NCBI RefSeq assembly: GCF_026625865.1
Contig: NZ_CP113067.1
Location: 1,612,001-1,676,000, forward strand
Direction of reading: 5' to 3'
Length of the DNA: 64,000 bases
Origin: Microbacterium sp. SL75
GTDB lineage: Bacteria > Actinomycetota > Actinomycetes > Actinomycetales > Microbacteriaceae
The notes below the pieces were generated by a model. It had not been told where the DNA came from, ran no database searches, and was given only the letters and a program-made list of their open reading frames with translations. The position numbers were made by a program, and so were the translations under genes. Shown piece by piece: positions 28,200-36,717 of this stretch. Each line of letters begins with the position of its first letter. Position 1 is the first letter of the stretch.

Positions 28200-28676
28200 T
28201 CAGCCGCGCGGGGGAAGCGTCGCGTCGTGCAGGTGACGGTCGCCGTGCGAGAGCACCTTGACGATGACGCCGCGTCGACGGAGATCGGCGACCGCGCGGG
28301 TCTCGTCTTCGCGCGTCAGCCCGAGCGCGTGGATGCTCGCGACGACGAGCACATCGCCGCGGGTCAGCGTCCCGAAGAAGCGGTCGAGCCGGTTCGCCCA
28401 GCCCTCTAGCGTCTCGGGCGCGGGGTGACGGAAGCCCTCGATCGGCACGCCGAAACGTGTGAGGTCGTCGCGCTGCTGCTTGACGGTCTCCATGTCGGGG
28501 CGCGAGACCACCAGCCCGACCAGGCGTGAGCCCGCGGGCCGCGCACGCCACCAATCACGGTCGCTCTGCAGCTCGGTGAAGCATTTCGGGCACTCGGCCG
28601 CCGCGTGCGCGAGCGGCACGGGGCTGGTCCCGGCGGCATCCGCAGATGACGGCATCGTCGGGATCGGATCGCTCAT
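28200..28676 (-). CDS. Small resolvase-like protein (serine recombinase N-terminal fold, lacks DNA-binding domain)
   Basis: A 158-aa protein. The N-terminal 50 residues include a Cys-x2-Cys (ECPKCF). The rest resembles the serine recombinase catalytic domain: a first strand GLVVSRPDMETVKQQRDDLTRFG (in place of YARVSTxDQxxxxQ), TRGDVLVVASIHALGLT (in place of LRxGDxLvVwrlDRLgRs) and ADLRRRGVIVKVLS. The nucleophilic Ser position is kept, but the Arg before it and the Arg of the DRLGRS motif are missing, and there is no C-terminal helix-turn-helix. It is unlikely to recombine DNA by itself. The ATG at 28676 has GGAGG 8 bases upstream. Function unknown. Confidence 0.7.
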   Translation of the reverse strand: MSDPIPTMPSSADAAGTSPVPLAHAAAECPKCFTELQSDRDWWRARPAGSRLVGLVVSRPDMETVKQQRDDLTRFGVPIEGFRHPAPETLEGWANRLDRFFGTLTRGDVLVVASIHALGLTREDETRAVADLRRRGVIVKVLSHGDRHLHDATLPPRG

Positions 28677-28976
28677 GGAAACCTCCGCGTTCATTCTGCC
28701 GCATGATCCTGCGAAACGTCCCGCCCGCTGCTCCGGGGCGCGATGTCCCGTTCCCCGTCGCCGGCATGTCGCGCAGGGTGCGCCCTGCCACCCTCCCGGC
28801 GGCGCAAAGGGGCACGGCTCGCCTGGACGACTGCCTGCGACGCGCATCCACCTCCTGGCGCCGGCATGTCCCACGAGGTGCGGCCCCGCCGCCGCCGGCG
28901 GCACGAAGTGGGACACGGACTCCGGAACACGCACGGTGGGCCCGCCGCGTGCGCGACGGGCCCGCACGTGGTCGGC
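28677..28976. repeat. Intergenic cluster of degenerate palindromic elements
   Basis: This 300-base gap has no supportable gene. It contains two related elements of about 65 bases starting exactly 100 bases apart with CGCCGGCATGTC (28759-28770 and 28859-28870). The second forms a stem TGTCCCAC (28867-28874) with GTGGGACA (28908-28915) enclosing the palindrome GCCGCCGGCGGC. A third, weaker copy lies at about 28718-28750. They lie directly upstream of the resolvase-like gene. They could be REP-like elements or protein binding sites. Confidence 0.55.
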
Positions 28977-29729
28977 TCAGTGGGCGGAGTAGCCGCCGTC
29001 GACGAGGTGGTAGCTGCCCGAAATGAAAGAGGCCTCGTCGCTCAGGAGGAACAGGGTGAGCGCGGCGACCTCGGTGTCGGTGCCGAGCCGGCCCGTCGCG
29101 TGCTCGCCCTCGAGGTGGGTCAGCGCCTCGGGCGAGAGCCCCGAACGCACGAGAGGGGTGTCGATGAAGCCGGGGCCGACGGCGTTCGTGCGGACGCCCT
29201 GGGCGGTGTACTCCAGGGCCGCGACCTTCGTCAGGCCCACGAGGGCGTGCTTGCTCGCGACGTATGCGGCGTTCTGGGCGAGGCCCACGGAACCCAGCAC
29301 GGATGCCATGTTCACGACCGCTCCGCCCCCGGAGGCCACGATCGCGGGGAGCTGGAATCGGAGCCCGTAGAAGACGCCATCGAGGTCGACGGCGCGCACG
29401 CGATCCCACGCCTCGATGTCGTAGTCGCCGATGTTCTGGGGAGCGGCGCCGATGCCGGCGTTGTTCACGGCGAGGTGAAGACCGCCGTAGGTCTTCTTCG
29501 CGAACTCGACGGCAGACTCGGAGTCCTGCCACTTCGCGGTGTTCTGGGCGAACGCGGTGGCGCTACCTCCGACGACGGTGATCTCCTGGGCGACGCGCTC
29601 CGCGGCATCCAGGTCGATATCGGTGACGACCACCGACGCGCCCTCCCGGCCGAGCTGCCGCGCGATCGCGGCTCCGATTCCGCTTCCTCCGCCGGTGACG
29701 AGGGCGACTTTCCGAGTGAACCTGCTCAT
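28977..29729 (-). CDS. Short-chain dehydrogenase/reductase (SDR)
   Basis: A 250-aa classical SDR. The cofactor loop is TGGGSGIGAA, followed by VVVTDIDLDAAE (the Asp at the end of strand 2 suggests NAD(H) rather than NADP(H)), NNAG, the catalytic Ser in NMASVLGS, Y-x3-K in YVASKHAL and the PGFIDTPL segment. The length is typical. The ATG at 29729 is chosen because it lies just before the nucleotide-binding domain; the upstream in-frame ATG at 29780 adds an unconserved tail. The substrate is unknown. The gene is 93 bases after the antiporter gene on the same strand, so co-transcription is possible. Confidence 0.92.
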   Translation of the reverse strand: MSRFTRKVALVTGGGSGIGAAIARQLGREGASVVVTDIDLDAAERVAQEITVVGGSATAFAQNTAKWQDSESAVEFAKKTYGGLHLAVNNAGIGAAPQNIGDYDIEAWDRVRAVDLDGVFYGLRFQLPAIVASGGGAVVNMASVLGSVGLAQNAAYVASKHALVGLTKVAALEYTAQGVRTNAVGPGFIDTPLVRSGLSPEALTHLEGEHATGRLGTDTEVAALTLFLLSDEASFISGSYHLVDGGYSAH

Positions 29730-29822
29730 GGGTGCTTCTCTCTCGCCGTCGAGTCGCCCCGGCTTTCGCGGTGACCGCATGCGCGTGAATGAAAACGATC
29801 CCCGGGCGCGCGGTATTCCGCC

Positions 29823-31571
29823 TCAGTCGCCGTCGTCGTCGCCGAGGCGCAGCTCGAGGCTCAGCTGATCGGCATCGAGCTCGGCGAGCGCGTGACGCAG
29901 GGCCGCGGTGCTGAAGCGCCCGTCTCGGCTCACGTCTTGCAGCCGCTTGCGCATCGCCTCGATCGAGGCGAGCCGCAGTTCGAGCAGGTCGCGACGACGC
30001 ACGGTCGCGTCGTCGTCGGGTGGCTGTACGAGACGCGCGCCGGCCTGCTCGATCAGATCGGCGGGGAAGGGGTCGCCGTTGCGCCGGGAGAGCGAACCCG
30101 ATTGCACGGCCGCACTCGCGGCATCTCGGAGCTCCGACGTCAGGGCCCGCTGCTCGTCGTGCGAGGGACCCTCGCCACCGTCGCCGGAGAGGCCGACGGA
30201 CCGCACGACGGGCGACAGTGTCAGCCCCTGCAGCACCAGGCTGAACAGCGCCACGAGGAACGCGACGAAGATCAGCAGGGGACGCTGCGTCGTGCCCTCC
30301 GGCAGTGTCTGAGCCGCCGCCAGCGTCACGACGCCCCTCATGCCGGCCCACACGATCACCGCGCCGTGGCGCGCGGTGAGCGGGGAGTCGCGGTAGTAAT
30401 CGAGATCGGCCATCGTGCGCGAGATGCGCGAGCGCATCCACCCGATGCGCCGCTCGGTCCGGGCGGGGTCGGCGCCGCGCTCGCCGAACTGCTCGGGCGC
30501 TTCGCGGTAGGCCTGTTCGAAACGATCGAGCCGGTCCTGCGCGCCTTCGATCCGGTCCTGGTGGCGGGCGTGGCGGCGGCTGCGTCGGGCCTGGAGGCCG
30601 ATCAGGCCCGCGACGTAGAGCGCGCGCACGAGCAGCACGATGCCGAGAGCCGACAGCGCCAACCAGGTGCCGTGCCAGAGGCCCTCGTGCTCCCCGATAT
30701 TGGCGATGACGATGTCCTTCAGCTCGAGACCGAAGACGAGGAAGACGCCGCCCTCGAGGATGAGCTCGACCGTGCGCCAGTTCAGGCGGTCGCTGATGCG
30801 CTGCTCGGGCGTGAACCGCCGCGCGGCTCCCTGACCCGTGACGATGCCCGCGACCACCGCGGCGACCAGGCCCGACCCACCCAGGTGCTCGGTCGGCAGG
30901 TACGCGAGGAACGGGATCGTGAAGCTCAGCGCCGTGTTCGCCGCGGAGTTCGACACGCGTTCCCGCACGCGCAGGTTCACCCACCCGATCACCGCGCCGA
31001 GCACGAGCGCGATGACGACGGCCCAGGCGAAGTCGGCGAGGGCGTCGCCGAACGCGAAACCGGATGCCACGGCGGCCACGGCCGTGCGCAGGAGGACGAG
31101 CGCCGTGGCGTCATTGAGCAGGCTCTCGCCCTCGAGCATCGTCACCACGCGAGGCGAGATGCCCAAGCGCTTGGCGATCGAGGTGGCTACGGCATCCGTG
31201 GGACTCAGGATCGCGCCCAGGGCGATGGCGAGGGCGAGACCGAGCCCCGGGATGACGGCCCAGAAGAAGAGGCCGAGAACGAGCGAGCTGAACACGACCA
31301 AGAGCACCGAGAGTCCGGCGATGGGCGCGAAGTCGCGGCGGAATTCGATGGCGGGCACCTGCACCGCCGCGGAGTACAGCAGCGGCGGAAGCACTCCGAC
31401 GAGGATGACCTCGGGGTTCACCGAGAAGGGCGCGACGAACGGCAGCAGGCTCACCCCCGCCCCGATGGCGAGCAGGACGAGAGGCCCGGCGACGTTGAAA
31501 CGCGGCCCGATCACCGTGGCGAGAGCGACGACCACCACCCCGGCGAGGACGAGGAGGAGGGGATCGATCAT
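29823..31571 (-). CDS. Monovalent cation/proton antiporter, CPA1 family
   Basis: A 582-aa membrane protein. The first 410 residues have about 12 transmembrane helices with the CPA1 motifs GVLPPLLYSAA, ALGAILSPTDAVA (ion-binding Asp) and GESLLNDATALVLLR. A cytosolic tail of about 170 residues follows, rich in Arg/Glu/Asp and predicted helical (DLLELRLASIEAMRKRLQD), as in bacterial NhaP/YjcE-type antiporters. It should exchange Na+ or K+ for H+ at the cytoplasmic membrane. The acidic end (GDDDGD) is ordinary. No regulator lies nearby. Confidence 0.92.
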   Translation of the reverse strand: MIDPLLLVLAGVVVVALATVIGPRFNVAGPLVLLAIGAGVSLLPFVAPFSVNPEVILVGVLPPLLYSAAVQVPAIEFRRDFAPIAGLSVLLVVFSSLVLGLFFWAVIPGLGLALAIALGAILSPTDAVATSIAKRLGISPRVVTMLEGESLLNDATALVLLRTAVAAVASGFAFGDALADFAWAVVIALVLGAVIGWVNLRVRERVSNSAANTALSFTIPFLAYLPTEHLGGSGLVAAVVAGIVTGQGAARRFTPEQRISDRLNWRTVELILEGGVFLVFGLELKDIVIANIGEHEGLWHGTWLALSALGIVLLVRALYVAGLIGLQARRSRRHARHQDRIEGAQDRLDRFEQAYREAPEQFGERGADPARTERRIGWMRSRISRTMADLDYYRDSPLTARHGAVIVWAGMRGVVTLAAAQTLPEGTTQRPLLIFVAFLVALFSLVLQGLTLSPVVRSVGLSGDGGEGPSHDEQRALTSELRDAASAAVQSGSLSRRNGDPFPADLIEQAGARLVQPPDDDATVRRRDLLELRLASIEAMRKRLQDVSRDGRFSTAALRHALAELDADQLSLELRLGDDDGD

Positions 31572-31633
31572 CCTCCGAGGCTAGCCGTCCGTGCGTGGCG
31601 GCCCCGATCGATGAGATGGCAACAGGCTGAGAC

Positions 31634-32920
31634 TCAGCTCTCGGCGCGCACCGCCGCAGCCACGGCCTGCATTCCCGCCAGGGTCTCGGCGAAGCTCGTG
31701 GACAGCGGCGAGAGACCGATCCGAAGCCCGTGCGGGTCGCGATAGTCGGGGATGACATCGTCCTTCCACAGGCGTGCGGTCACGGCCCGCATCGCGGGGT
31801 GCGAGAGCGTCACGTGTCCGCCGCGCTCTGCCGGGTCGCGCGGCGAGGCGAGACGCACGCCGAGCGGACTCAGGATGCCATCGGCCACCCGCACCGCGAA
31901 CTCCGTGAGCGCAACCGACTTCGCGCGTACCGCCGCGATGCCGGCGCCGGCGAGGAGGTCGAGGGTGTCCTGCGTCGCGATCATGGCGAGCACCGGAGGG
32001 GTGCCGGAGAGGAAGCGGCGCATGCCCTCGGCGGGGAGGTATCGCGGGCCCATCGAGAAGACGTCGGCGGCGCCCATCCACCCCTGCACGGGCTGGGCCA
32101 GCGTGGCGTGGTGACGCGCGGCGACGTAGGCGAAGGCGGGCGACCCGGGTCCGCCGTTGAGGTACTTGTAGGTGCAGCCGACCGCGAGATCGGCGCCCCA
32201 CGCGTCGAGCTCGACCGGGACCGAACCCGCCGAGTGGCAGAGGTCCCACAGCACGAGCGCACCGGCGCGGTGGGCGATCGCGGTGAGTTCGGCGCCGTCG
32301 GCGAGGAAGCCCGAACGGTACGAGACGTGGCTCAGCAGGACCACCGCCGTACGGGATCCGACCGCGGCGCGGAGCAGGTCGGCATCCACTCCCCGTGTCG
32401 TGTCGACGTCGATCCAGACCACGCGCGCTCCCCGCTCGGCGGCGATGCCCTCGACCAGGTAACGATCGGTGGGGAAGTCGTCGCGCCCGACGACGATCTC
32501 GACGCGCTCGGGGTCGCGGGCCGTCTGCGCGTCGAGGGCCGCGCGCAGCATCTTGTACAGCAGCACGGTGGTCGAGTCGCCGATGACGGTCTGACCGGAT
32601 GCCGCGCCCAGCGTCAGTGCTCCGATCCGATCGCCGATGACGAAGGGGAGCTCCATCCACGCTTCATCCCACCCTCGGATGAGGCGGCCGCCCCACTCGT
32701 CGGTGACGAAGCGCGCGAGCCGGTCGGCGGTGGCGCGGGGCGGGCGACCCAGCGAGTTGCCGTCGAAGTAGACCAGCGGGCTCTCGCTGCCGACGAAGGC
32801 GTCGCGGTGAGGTGCCAGGGGGTCGGCGGCGTCGAGGCGCTGCGCCTCGGCCCGGAAGCTGTGGTGGGGAGGCTCGAGCGGGTCCACGGAGCCGAAGTCG
32901 GGGGAGGGATCAGTCGACAC
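31634..32920 (-). CDS. kynU: Kynureninase
   Basis: A 428-aa PLP enzyme of aminotransferase fold type I that cleaves kynurenine to anthranilate and alanine (or 3-hydroxykynurenine to 3-hydroxyanthranilate). Seen are FDGNSLGRPPRATADRL near the N-terminus, the PLP-binding DLCHSAGSVPVELD, and the Schiff-base lysine in GCTYKYLNGGPGSPAF (Lys252). The length is normal. It overlaps the upstream amidohydrolase gene by 11 bases, so the two are co-translated. No tryptophan dioxygenase or classical kynurenine formamidase gene is in the window, so the pathway here is incomplete. Confidence 0.94.
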   Translation of the reverse strand: MSTDPSPDFGSVDPLEPPHHSFRAEAQRLDAADPLAPHRDAFVGSESPLVYFDGNSLGRPPRATADRLARFVTDEWGGRLIRGWDEAWMELPFVIGDRIGALTLGAASGQTVIGDSTTVLLYKMLRAALDAQTARDPERVEIVVGRDDFPTDRYLVEGIAAERGARVVWIDVDTTRGVDADLLRAAVGSRTAVVLLSHVSYRSGFLADGAELTAIAHRAGALVLWDLCHSAGSVPVELDAWGADLAVGCTYKYLNGGPGSPAFAYVAARHHATLAQPVQGWMGAADVFSMGPRYLPAEGMRRFLSGTPPVLAMIATQDTLDLLAGAGIAAVRAKSVALTEFAVRVADGILSPLGVRLASPRDPAERGGHVTLSHPAMRAVTARLWKDDVIPDYRDPHGLRIGLSPLSTSFAETLAGMQAVAAAVRAES

Positions 32921-33845
32921 GGGTCAGCTCCGCGGTCGGCACGACGCTCGCGCGGCTCAGCCACGTCGCGACCTCGTCGTCGGTGGGGGTGTCGCCGGCG
33001 ACGAAGCTCGACACGGCGTCGATGGGGGTGGTGCGGGGCCAGGGGTCGGTGAGTGCGGCCACGAGAGCGTCCCCGCGCACACCCGCCTCGGTCATCGCGA
33101 GCAGCTCGCGGCGGTTCACGCCCACGGGGAGGGAGCCGTTGCCCAGGTCGGTTCCGTAGAGCACGCGTCCGCCCCGCGCCGCGAAGGCGCGCAGGTTGGC
33201 GATCGCGCGCTCGCGGTCGGCGCCGCGGTGGATGTCGAGCGTCGAGATCCAGGCCTGTCCCGCGGCGACGGCTCGCGCCAGCGTGCGCCGCGCGACCGGA
33301 GCGTCGAAGGGCGTGTGCGCGAGCACGGAGACGCCCGCCTCGATCGCGCGGTCCACCTGCCCGGGTCCCTGGGCGTGCGCGACGACGGGTAGACCCCGTT
33401 CGGCGGCCGAGGCGACCACGGCGGCGAGGGCGTCGTCGGAGATCACCGGTCCGGCGTCGGCATGGAGCGCGACCTTGATGATCGAGGCCCCGGCATCCGC
33501 CTGCTCGTCCACCGCGGTGCGCGCGTTGCCCTCGATCCCCGGATGCCGTGAGGCGTCGGTGACGAATCTCACGATCGACCGGGGAGCCCAGGACCGGCCG
33601 TCGGGGTACCCACCGGGAACGGTGAGGAACGCCCCGGCGAACGCGGTGCGGGGAAGGCCTTGCGGCCGTCGAGCGAGTGCGAAGGGATCGCCGCCGAGGT
33701 CGACGACGGCGGCGATCCCCCGCCGAGCCAGCGAGGTGGAGTCGATCAGGTGCAGATGCACGTGGTGATCGACGAACGCGGGCAACGCGGTTCCCGCCTC
33801 GGCGGTGAGCGCGCGGCGTACGCGCCACGCGGCGGAGAGTGTCAC
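32910..33845 (-). CDS. Amidohydrolase superfamily protein
   Basis: A 311-aa metal-dependent hydrolase with the expected ligand set: DHHVHLH at the N-terminus, Lys in IIKVALH, His in VVAHAQG and LAHTPF, and Asp in LYGTDLGN. It is shorter than typical imidazolonepropionase or dihydroorotase enzymes because the N-terminal beta-sandwich is reduced. Its 11-base overlap with kynU means the two act together; a role in breaking down an N-acyl or cyclic tryptophan product is plausible but is an inference. The substrate cannot be read from the sequence. Confidence 0.82.
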   Translation of the reverse strand: MTLSAAWRVRRALTAEAGTALPAFVDHHVHLHLIDSTSLARRGIAAVVDLGGDPFALARRPQGLPRTAFAGAFLTVPGGYPDGRSWAPRSIVRFVTDASRHPGIEGNARTAVDEQADAGASIIKVALHADAGPVISDDALAAVVASAAERGLPVVAHAQGPGQVDRAIEAGVSVLAHTPFDAPVARRTLARAVAAGQAWISTLDIHRGADRERAIANLRAFAARGGRVLYGTDLGNGSLPVGVNRRELLAMTEAGVRGDALVAALTDPWPRTTPIDAVSSFVAGDTPTDDEVATWLSRASVVPTAELTRVD

Positions 33846-33855
33846 GCCGGCGCGA

Positions 33856-34113
33856 TCAGATCAGCGACAGCTCGCGCAGCTTGGTCTCGACGTCGGCGTT
33901 CGACGGCTCGACGTGGTGGCTGGAGTCGGGGTAGACGACCACGGGGATGCTGGTGCGCCCGGAGATCTCTTTGGCGACGTCAGCGGCGGCGGGGTCGGCC
34001 ACGAGATCGATGTACTCGTAGTCGATGCCGAGCTCGTCGAGCTGCTTCTTCGTGCGGATGCAGTCACGGCACCAGTCGGCGCCGAACATACGGATGGTTG
34101 CGTCGGAGGACAT
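33856..34113 (-). CDS. Glutaredoxin-like protein (mycoredoxin type)
   Basis: An 85-aa thioredoxin-fold protein with active site W-C-R-D-C near the N-terminus, the cis-Pro loop SIPVVVYPD and the mycoredoxin-like start IRMFGADWCRDC. In actinobacteria such proteins reduce mixed disulphides with mycothiol. Classical mycoredoxin has W-C-G-Y-C; the Arg-Asp pair here is a variant seen in related actinobacterial proteins. It is a monocistronic-looking gene lying between the amidohydrolase and glycosyltransferase genes. Confidence 0.88.
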   Translation of the reverse strand: MSSDATIRMFGADWCRDCIRTKKQLDELGIDYEYIDLVADPAAADVAKEISGRTSIPVVVYPDSSHHVEPSNADVETKLRELSLI

Positions 34114-34154
34114 GCTTCCAGCGTACGCCGCGGGGCGGCGAGCAGCGCCGCGAG

Positions 34155-35282
34155 TCAGGCGGTGACTTCGTCTTCGAGAGGCTCGATGGCACGCACGGCC
34201 TTGCCGACACGGCTCTTCTTGGGTGCGTAGACCACGAGGGCGTGGAAGACGAAGCGCACGAAGAAGGCGGCGATGAGGGTGAGGGCCGCCGCGATGACGC
34301 TGGGCATGTGCGCCTGGCTGACCAGGACCCAGATCACGGGGATGCGGATGATCGCCTCGACGCCGTTGAAGGTGAACGACTTAATGAAGCGGTGCCGCAT
34401 GAGCCCCGATTCAGCCCGCATATCGGCGAAGACGAGGTATTCGAGGGCGATGAAGTTCGCGACGATCGTGACGATGCTCGCGATCACCGCGGCGAGCAGG
34501 TACTGCACGCCGAACGCTTGAAGCGCCCACATGATCGCGAGGTTGGCCAGGGCGCCGAGGCCGCCGACCACGGCGAAGGCCGACATGCGCCCGAAGCGCA
34601 GCATGGTCAGCTGCACCAGGAAGCGCATGCCCTGGCTGAACGATGCCTTCGACTCGCCGGCGAAGCGGGGGGCGAACGAGAACGGGACCTCGACGACGCG
34701 CATCTGCTTGCGGGCGAGGATCTCGAGCAGGATCTTGAAGCCGCGCGGCTGCAGCGTCTCGATGTCGAGCGTGCGGCGGTCGACGAGGAAGAAGCCCGTC
34801 ATCGGATCGGTGCAGTTGTTGAGCTTGCGCGGGAACATCGCCTTGGTCAGCAGCGTGGATGCGCGCGAGACCGTGGTGCGCACGGCGTTGGCGAGTCCGT
34901 CGGAGGTGCCACCGGCGACGTAGCGCGAGGCGACGACGACGTCGGCGTCGCCGACCTCGGCGCGCGCGAGCATGTCGGCGATGACCTCGGGCGGGTGCTG
35001 GAGGTCGCCGTCCATGACGACGCAGAACTCGGACTCCGCCGCGCGGATTCCCTCGACCACCGCACCACCGAGGCCGCCCATCGGATCGTCGCGGTGGATC
35101 AGACGGACGGGGATGTCGGCTGCAGCCGCGACCTGCCGGATGATGTCGGGGGTGTCGTCGGTCGAGTCGTCGACGAAGATGATCTCGATGGTGCGACCGA
35201 GCAGCGCGTGGGTCGTTCGTCGGACGAGCTCGGCGACGTTCGGACCCTCGTTGAAGGTCGGAACGATGACGGAAAGGTCCAT
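34155..35282 (-). CDS. Family 2 glycosyltransferase fused to a GtrA membrane domain
   Basis: A 375-aa protein. Residues 1-230 form a dolichyl-phosphate mannose synthase-like GT-A domain (VIVPTFNEGPNVAELV, FVDDSTDDT, metal-binding VMDGDLQHPPE, TGFFLVDRR). Residues 235-360 have four transmembrane helices of the GtrA type. Such fusions transfer a sugar from a nucleotide sugar to polyprenyl phosphate for cell-wall or lipoglycan glycosylation. The ATG at 35282 is chosen because it begins the conserved domain (MDLSVIVPT); an upstream start adds an unconserved basic tail. The 175-base gap before the deacetylase gene likely holds its promoter. Confidence 0.92.
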   Translation of the reverse strand: MDLSVIVPTFNEGPNVAELVRRTTHALLGRTIEIIFVDDSTDDTPDIIRQVAAAADIPVRLIHRDDPMGGLGGAVVEGIRAAESEFCVVMDGDLQHPPEVIADMLARAEVGDADVVVASRYVAGGTSDGLANAVRTTVSRASTLLTKAMFPRKLNNCTDPMTGFFLVDRRTLDIETLQPRGFKILLEILARKQMRVVEVPFSFAPRFAGESKASFSQGMRFLVQLTMLRFGRMSAFAVVGGLGALANLAIMWALQAFGVQYLLAAVIASIVTIVANFIALEYLVFADMRAESGLMRHRFIKSFTFNGVEAIIRIPVIWVLVSQAHMPSVIAAALTLIAAFFVRFVFHALVVYAPKKSRVGKAVRAIEPLEDEVTA

Positions 35283-35457
35283 AGATGCTCGCGTTTTCTC
35301 GGTGAGACGGAAGTGAACAGCGCGGACCGGCCGGCGCGTGCCCGATCTGAAAGTCTGGCGCACTTACCTGGGAGATCACGGATGCCCGCCTCGGTGGACC
35401 CTAGCAAATGGCCCGTGACGCGGGGATTTTCTGCGGTGCCCTCCGATATTCGGTGGG

Positions 35458-36612
35458 TCAGCCGATCTCTTTTCTCAGATCGTCGACCGTCATTCCGTAA
35501 TTCATCCGGATGACGGGCAGTGCGAGTTTATCGGTCCCGATGCGCACGTACCCGTGTTCGATGGTGCGACCGAGTTCGAAGCCCGCACGACGCACCCCCT
35601 CTTTCGTCGTGTCGTTGTAGTGACCGAAGGGATAGGCCACGACTTCCTTCGCCCCCAGGATCTGAGCCGACCGGTTCAGGTCCGCGGCGATCGTGTCGGC
35701 GTCTTCGTTGACCATCCGCCCCTTGCCGTTGGCGCCGGCGCGATGCATGTCGTGAGTGTGCGAGCGCTGGAGGACGAAGGGATTGGGCGTCCCCTCGGTA
35801 CGCGCCGAGGTGATCACGAACGAGGTGGTGAGCAGTTTCCGGTCGTTGACGATCGGGGCCGCCATCTCGAGCCAGGTGCTGTCGGCATCGTCGTCGGTGA
35901 TGATCACCGAGTGCTTCGGGAGGTACAGCTGCCCGTCGATGAAGGCGCTCAGCTCATCCCAGGTCGGCAGGTAGAACGCCGATTGCTGGATGTGCGCCAT
36001 CTGCGCGTCGAAGTCGCCGATGTAGGCGTAGTTCAGCCGCAGCCAGTTGTCTTCGCCCTTCGGATTCCGCGTGAACTGGTGATACATCAGGATCGGGATG
36101 CCGGCGGCCTCCGCAGCGTTCGCCTCGGGAGTCGTCCACCCCGCGTGGAGCGTCCGCTGCCGGTCGGTGCATGTGACGAGGTCGGCGCCGTTCAGCCGCG
36201 CGCTCTGCGTCATCGCGGTGGCGTCGGTCGCCGCGTCGTACCACCCGGCGAAGACGCGCCCGTCGGCGCGGGGGATCGGAAGGTTCTGGTAGCGCACGCC
36301 CTGCGTCTGCAACTGCGGAGCAAGCGCGATCCCGTCGCCCGCGAACGACACGGCACACGACTGCGGATCGGTCGAGGTGGCCAAGAGAGCCTGGGCGGGA
36401 GTGAGGGGTGTGGGCGTCGGGGTCGGCGTTTCCGAGGGCGTCGCGCTCGCCGAGGTGTCCTCGGTGACGGGGGGCGCCTCGGGGATGCGGGTCAGGGCGA
36501 CGGCGGCGACGCCGGCTCCGATCAGCGCGACGGCGATGACGGCGCTGATCGTGCGTTTGCGACGAAGACGGCGGGAGGCACGGCGGCGGTGCTCGGCTCG
36601 GGTGGTGTTCAT
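35458..36612 (-). CDS. Secreted or membrane-anchored polysaccharide deacetylase family protein
   Basis: A 384-aa protein. A basic N-terminus and one hydrophobic helix (ISAVIAVALIGAGVAAVAL) anchor it to the membrane, followed by a Thr/Pro linker. The NodB-homology domain (about residues 175-380) includes PILMYHQF, the metal-binding Asp region IITDDDADST, RSHTHDMH and YPFGHYND. The usual TFDDG motif is changed to TDDDA, so activity is uncertain. A role in cell-wall or capsule sugar modification fits with the glycosyltransferase next door. The ATG at 36612 gives a proper signal anchor; earlier in-frame starts belong to shadow sequence. Confidence 0.85.
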   Translation of the reverse strand: MNTTRAEHRRRASRRLRRKRTISAVIAVALIGAGVAAVALTRIPEAPPVTEDTSASATPSETPTPTPTPLTPAQALLATSTDPQSCAVSFAGDGIALAPQLQTQGVRYQNLPIPRADGRVFAGWYDAATDATAMTQSARLNGADLVTCTDRQRTLHAGWTTPEANAAEAAGIPILMYHQFTRNPKGEDNWLRLNYAYIGDFDAQMAHIQQSAFYLPTWDELSAFIDGQLYLPKHSVIITDDDADSTWLEMAAPIVNDRKLLTTSFVITSARTEGTPNPFVLQRSHTHDMHRAGANGKGRMVNEDADTIAADLNRSAQILGAKEVVAYPFGHYNDTTKEGVRRAGFELGRTIEHGYVRIGTDKLALPVIRMNYGMTVDDLRKEIG

Positions 36613-36717
36613 GGTGCCTCGGGTCGGACGGGTGAGTCGGCGCGATCCTATCGACGCGGCGTGCCCGCTCCGTGAACGAGGCGTCGCCCGGCGCGGCGCT
36701 CGCGCGATGATGAAGGC

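Noticed and set aside
29892..31745. A 617-codon plus-strand frame opposite the antiporter gene
   Set aside because: It is antisense to the antiporter; the translation is His/Arg/Asp-rich noise.
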